This document shows, one piece after another, positions 5,513 to 7,156 of a stretch of 7,156 bases of DNA. The stretch is from Sphingopyxis sp. (GTDB lineage: Bacteria; Pseudomonadota; Alphaproteobacteria; Sphingomonadales; Sphingomonadaceae), in contig JAAUPH010000122.1 of the NCBI GenBank assembly GCA_012035435.1, positions 1-7,156 on the forward strand. Direction: 5' to 3'. Both the position numbers and the translations under genes were made by a program. The notes under the pieces are model-generated. The model saw nothing but the letters and a program-made list of their open reading frames with translations, was not told the DNA's origin and made no database searches. Position 1 is the first letter of the stretch; the number at the start of each line of letters is the position of its first letter.

Positions 5513-6426
5513 CGATTGTGCGAGGTATCTATACCGACTTCGCCGACCATGGTCGAAGCGAGCGGGAGATCGCCGAGGCATTAAACGGGCGCGGCATCCT
5601 ATCCGACCTAGGCAGGCGCTGGACGCGCGGCACGATCCACGAAATCCTGATCAACGAAAAATATGTCGGCAATAATGTGTGGGGGCGCACTTCGTTCAAG
5701 CTCAAACGCAAGCATGTCGTGAATGCACAGGCGGATTGGATCAGATCGGACGGCGCATTCGCCCCCATCGTTGATCGCGCCATATTTGACCGGGTGAACG
5801 CGATCATCGCCGCCCGGTCGAACCGCTTATCCGATGATGAAATGCTTGAGAAGTTGCGAACGATTCTGGGCCGGAATGGCGCACTGTCCGGCCTGATAAT
5901 CGACGAGGCCGAGCACTGCCCGTCAAGCAGCGCGTTTCACACGCGGTTCGGCAGCCTGCTGCGTGCCTATTCGCTCGTCGGGTTCACCCCCGATCACGAT
6001 TACCGATACCTCGAAATCAACCGGTCCTTGCGGCGCTTCCATCCGGTTGTACTGCAAGACGTGATGACCGGCATTCTGACGCACGGCGGAACCGTGGTCC
6101 AAAACCCGCTGACAGATTTGCTCACCATCAACCGGGAATTCACGGCGGCGGTCGTGATCGCCCGCTGCAAACCGACGGTGGCAGGTTCCCGCCGCTGGAA
6201 AATCCGACTCGACACGGCGCTCAGGCCCGACATCACCATCGCCGTCCGCATGGACAGTGAAAACCAGCACCCGCATGACTATTACATCTTGCCGCGCCTC
6301 GACATGCGCGATGCGGTCTTGCGGCTTGCCGAGCATAACGGGCTTTCGCTCGACGCCTACCGGTCCGACACGCTTGACGCATTTTATGAGCTGGCTGCCA
6401 GATCACCATTGCGCCGTGCCGCCTGA
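5395..6426 (+). CDS. Large serine recombinase, C-terminal DNA-binding part (frameshifted)
   Basis: This frame continues the recombinase downstream of the shift. Residues 1-35 (MLVDQ...LVPGPEDE) lead into the recombinase domain at about 36-140, with IYTDFADHGRSEREIAEALN, the WTRGTIHEIL helix and NEKYVGNNVW. The usual zinc-ribbon position reads LSGLIIDEAEHCPSSS with one cysteine, so the four-cysteine zinc site of many large serine recombinases is absent. The C-terminal region (about 230-343: RRWKIRLD, DITIAVRMD, YYILPRLDMRD, LAEHNGLSLDAYR) resembles the C-terminal domain of alphaproteobacterial recombinases found beside ParB-like genes. The TTG at 5395 has no good Shine-Dalgarno and is probably not a natural start. 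The stop TGA 6424-6426 overlaps the next gene's ATG, indicating coupling. Confidence 0.85.
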   Translation: MRRMLVDQSGAPKGELSRLEHKSIATDRIILVPGPEDEIAIVRGIYTDFADHGRSEREIAEALNGRGILSDLGRRWTRGTIHEILINEKYVGNNVWGRTSFKLKRKHVVNAQADWIRSDGAFAPIVDRAIFDRVNAIIAARSNRLSDDEMLEKLRTILGRNGALSGLIIDEAEHCPSSSAFHTRFGSLLRAYSLVGFTPDHDYRYLEINRSLRRFHPVVLQDVMTGILTHGGTVVQNPLTDLLTINREFTAAVVIARCKPTVAGSRRWKIRLDTALRPDITIAVRMDSENQHPHDYYILPRLDMRDAVLRLAEHNGLSLDAYRSDTLDAFYELAARSPLRRAA

Positions 6427-6445
6427 TGGCTGCAACTGCAGCCAT
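6426..6445. promoter_or_regulatory. 20-bp near-perfect palindrome over the parB-like start codon
   Basis: ATGGCTGCA (6426-6434), centre AC, TGCAGCCAT (6437-6445): two perfect 9-bp arms. Both possible start codons of the ParB-like gene (ATG 6426 and ATG 6444) lie inside the arms. As DNA it could be an operator or centromere-like ParB site, or a recombinase core with a 2-bp crossover. As RNA it would form an 8-bp hairpin that hides the start codon until ribosomes finishing the recombinase open it. The alanine-rich code (MAATAAM) can also create such symmetry by chance. Confidence 0.5.
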
Positions 6446-7049
6446 GCCTGTCGAAATGGTACCAATCGACCGGATCACCGTGGTCAACCCGCGCATTCGC
6501 AGCAAACGAGTCTTCAAGGAAATTGTCGAAAATATCGCCGAAATTGGATTGAAACGCCCGATAACCGTAACCCGCCGATCCGAGGGTGACGGCGATTATT
6601 ACGACCTTGTTTGCGGACAAGGGCGGCTTGAAGCATTTCGCACACTCGGGCAGGCAAATATCCCTGCCTTTGTGGTTGCCGCCGACCCAGACGACTGCCT
6701 TGTCGCCAGTTTGGTCGAGAACTGTGCTCGCCGCCAGCATCAGGCTGTGGACCTTCTGCAAGACATTGGCGGTATGCGCCAGCGCGGCTATCCCGATGCT
6801 GACATCGCTCGCAAAACCGGGCTGTCCTATGACTATGTTCGCGCCGTTGCGCGCCTGCTGGAGCGTGGAGAGAAGCGTTTGCTGCGCGCGGTGGAGGCTG
6901 GCTATTTGCCGATCAGCGTCGCAATTCAGATAGCCGAGGCGGACGATCAAGGCGTTCAGGCCGCATTGCACGAAGCGTATGAAAACAAGCTGTTGCGCGG
7001 AAGGAGTTTGCTGGCAGCCAAACGGTTGGTTGGCCTGCTGCCGGTTTGA
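6426..7049 (+). CDS. ParB/RepB-like protein, truncated by an insertion sequence
   Basis: This is a 207-residue ParB-N-domain protein. Residues 10-103 form the ParB-like core: VPIDRI, NPR, FKEIVENIAEIGLKRPI (30-46), the box YDLVCGQGRLEAF (59-71) and LVENCARRQ (96-104). Residues 121-140 (GYPDADIARKTGLSYDYVRA) look like a helix-turn-helix. The box reads GQGR where canonical ParB has GERR, so CTP use typical of ParB is uncertain. The usual RepB-like C-terminal region is missing: the frame ends at LVGLLPV, exactly where the insertion sequence begins, and relatives I recall continue about 100 residues further. The start overlaps the recombinase stop (TGATG), so the gene was probably translated together with it. 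Its role in segregation, recombinase accessory function or regulation is unproven. Confidence 0.85.
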   Translation: MAATAAMPVEMVPIDRITVVNPRIRSKRVFKEIVENIAEIGLKRPITVTRRSEGDGDYYDLVCGQGRLEAFRTLGQANIPAFVVAADPDDCLVASLVENCARRQHQAVDLLQDIGGMRQRGYPDADIARKTGLSYDYVRAVARLLERGEKRLLRAVEAGYLPISVAIQIAEADDQGVQAALHEAYENKLLRGRSLLAAKRLVGLLPV

Positions 7050-7156
7050 TGGACACCGAGATAAGGTGTTTTATCGAACTGGAGGACCAGCATGGAACGA
7101 AGGAAGTTTACGCGCGAGTTCAAGCTTGAGGCGGTAAGATTGATCAAGGAACGCGG
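7050..7156 (+). mobile_element. Left end of an IS3-family insertion sequence
   Basis: From about 7050 the sequence changes to TGGACACCGAGATAAGGTG, a TG-starting end of the kind expected for IS3-family elements, followed 42 bases in by the start of orfA. Small overlapping inverted repeats (ACACC/GGTGT at 7053-7057/7065-7069 and GATAA/TTATC at 7060-7064/7071-7075) lie in this end. The element runs out of the window, so its length, right end and target duplication cannot be seen. The exact left boundary could be a few bases off. Confidence 0.75.
7092..7156 (+). CDS. IS3-family transposase orfA (5' part only)
   Basis: ATG 7092 follows GGAGGA at 7081-7086. The 21 complete codons read MERRKFTREFKLEAVRLIKE plus one Arg, the well-known N-terminus of IS3-type orfA helix-turn-helix proteins. 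In these elements orfA and orfB are joined by -1 frameshifting to make the active DDE transposase; orfB would lie beyond the window. The gene is cut by the window edge, not necessarily broken. Confidence 0.85.
   Translation, partial: MERRKFTREFKLEAVRLIKER

Larger units (their letters stand above)
4856..6426 (+). pseudogene. Complete serine recombinase gene interrupted by one frameshift
   Basis: Joining the frame before about 5383 to the frame from 5386 gives a continuous large serine recombinase of roughly 520 residues, a normal length for the class. At the junction the text reads GGC GCG CGC CGG GAT. Adding one C (CGC CCG GGA TTC GGA TTG) restores the expected glycine-rich link into LRRMLVDQ. 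The break lies in a GC-only run, so either a real mutation or a sequencing error is possible. No obvious slippery sequence for programmed frameshifting is visible. Confidence 0.75.

Noticed and set aside
6384..6971. A 195-codon leftward open frame opposite the ParB-like gene
   Set aside because: Antisense shadow of a clear ParB-domain protein.

Overview
The window looks like accessory (mobile) DNA from a GC-rich alphaproteobacterium, most likely a sphingomonad or relative. This is inferred from the GC-rich coding style, a DUF3768 protein, a recombinase/ParB-like pair of a type common in alphaproteobacteria, and an IS3-type element. No housekeeping gene, rRNA, tRNA or CRISPR array is visible.

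Layout. Positions 1-365 hold no convincing gene but an unusually dense set of inverted repeats. They include a 10-bp stem (218-227/278-287) enclosing a GC-rich hairpin, and two mutually exclusive stems that run up to the Shine-Dalgarno of the first gene. Two overlapping small genes follow: a 62-codon unknown (366-554) and a DUF3768 protein (551-934). Next is a roughly 1000-residue gamma-type N6-adenine DNA methyltransferase (1013-4006). It has a nuclease-like N-terminal region and a C-terminal target-recognition-like region, so it may be a one-polypeptide restriction-modification enzyme. A 90-residue unknown (4088-4360) follows it.

At 4361-4419 the rightward block meets a leftward gene for a small HTH-like protein (4420-4782). 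That gene is divergent from a large serine recombinase starting at 4856. The recombinase frame is broken near 5384 by what looks like a single missing base; the rest continues in another frame to 6426. Its stop codon overlaps the start of a ParB/RepB-like gene (6426-7049). A 20-bp near-perfect palindrome (two 9-bp arms around AC) covers that start codon. The ParB-like gene ends early where an IS3-family element begins at about 7050; only the first 21 codons of its transposase orfA are inside the window.

How the parts relate: the left half resembles plasmid/ICE accessory genes carrying a modification or restriction system. The right half resembles a regulator-recombinase-ParB mobility or maintenance module that now appears damaged by a frameshift and an IS insertion. 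The points most worth checking are the palindrome at the recombinase/ParB junction, the ExE nuclease-like site in the methyltransferase, and the structured leader at 194-353.
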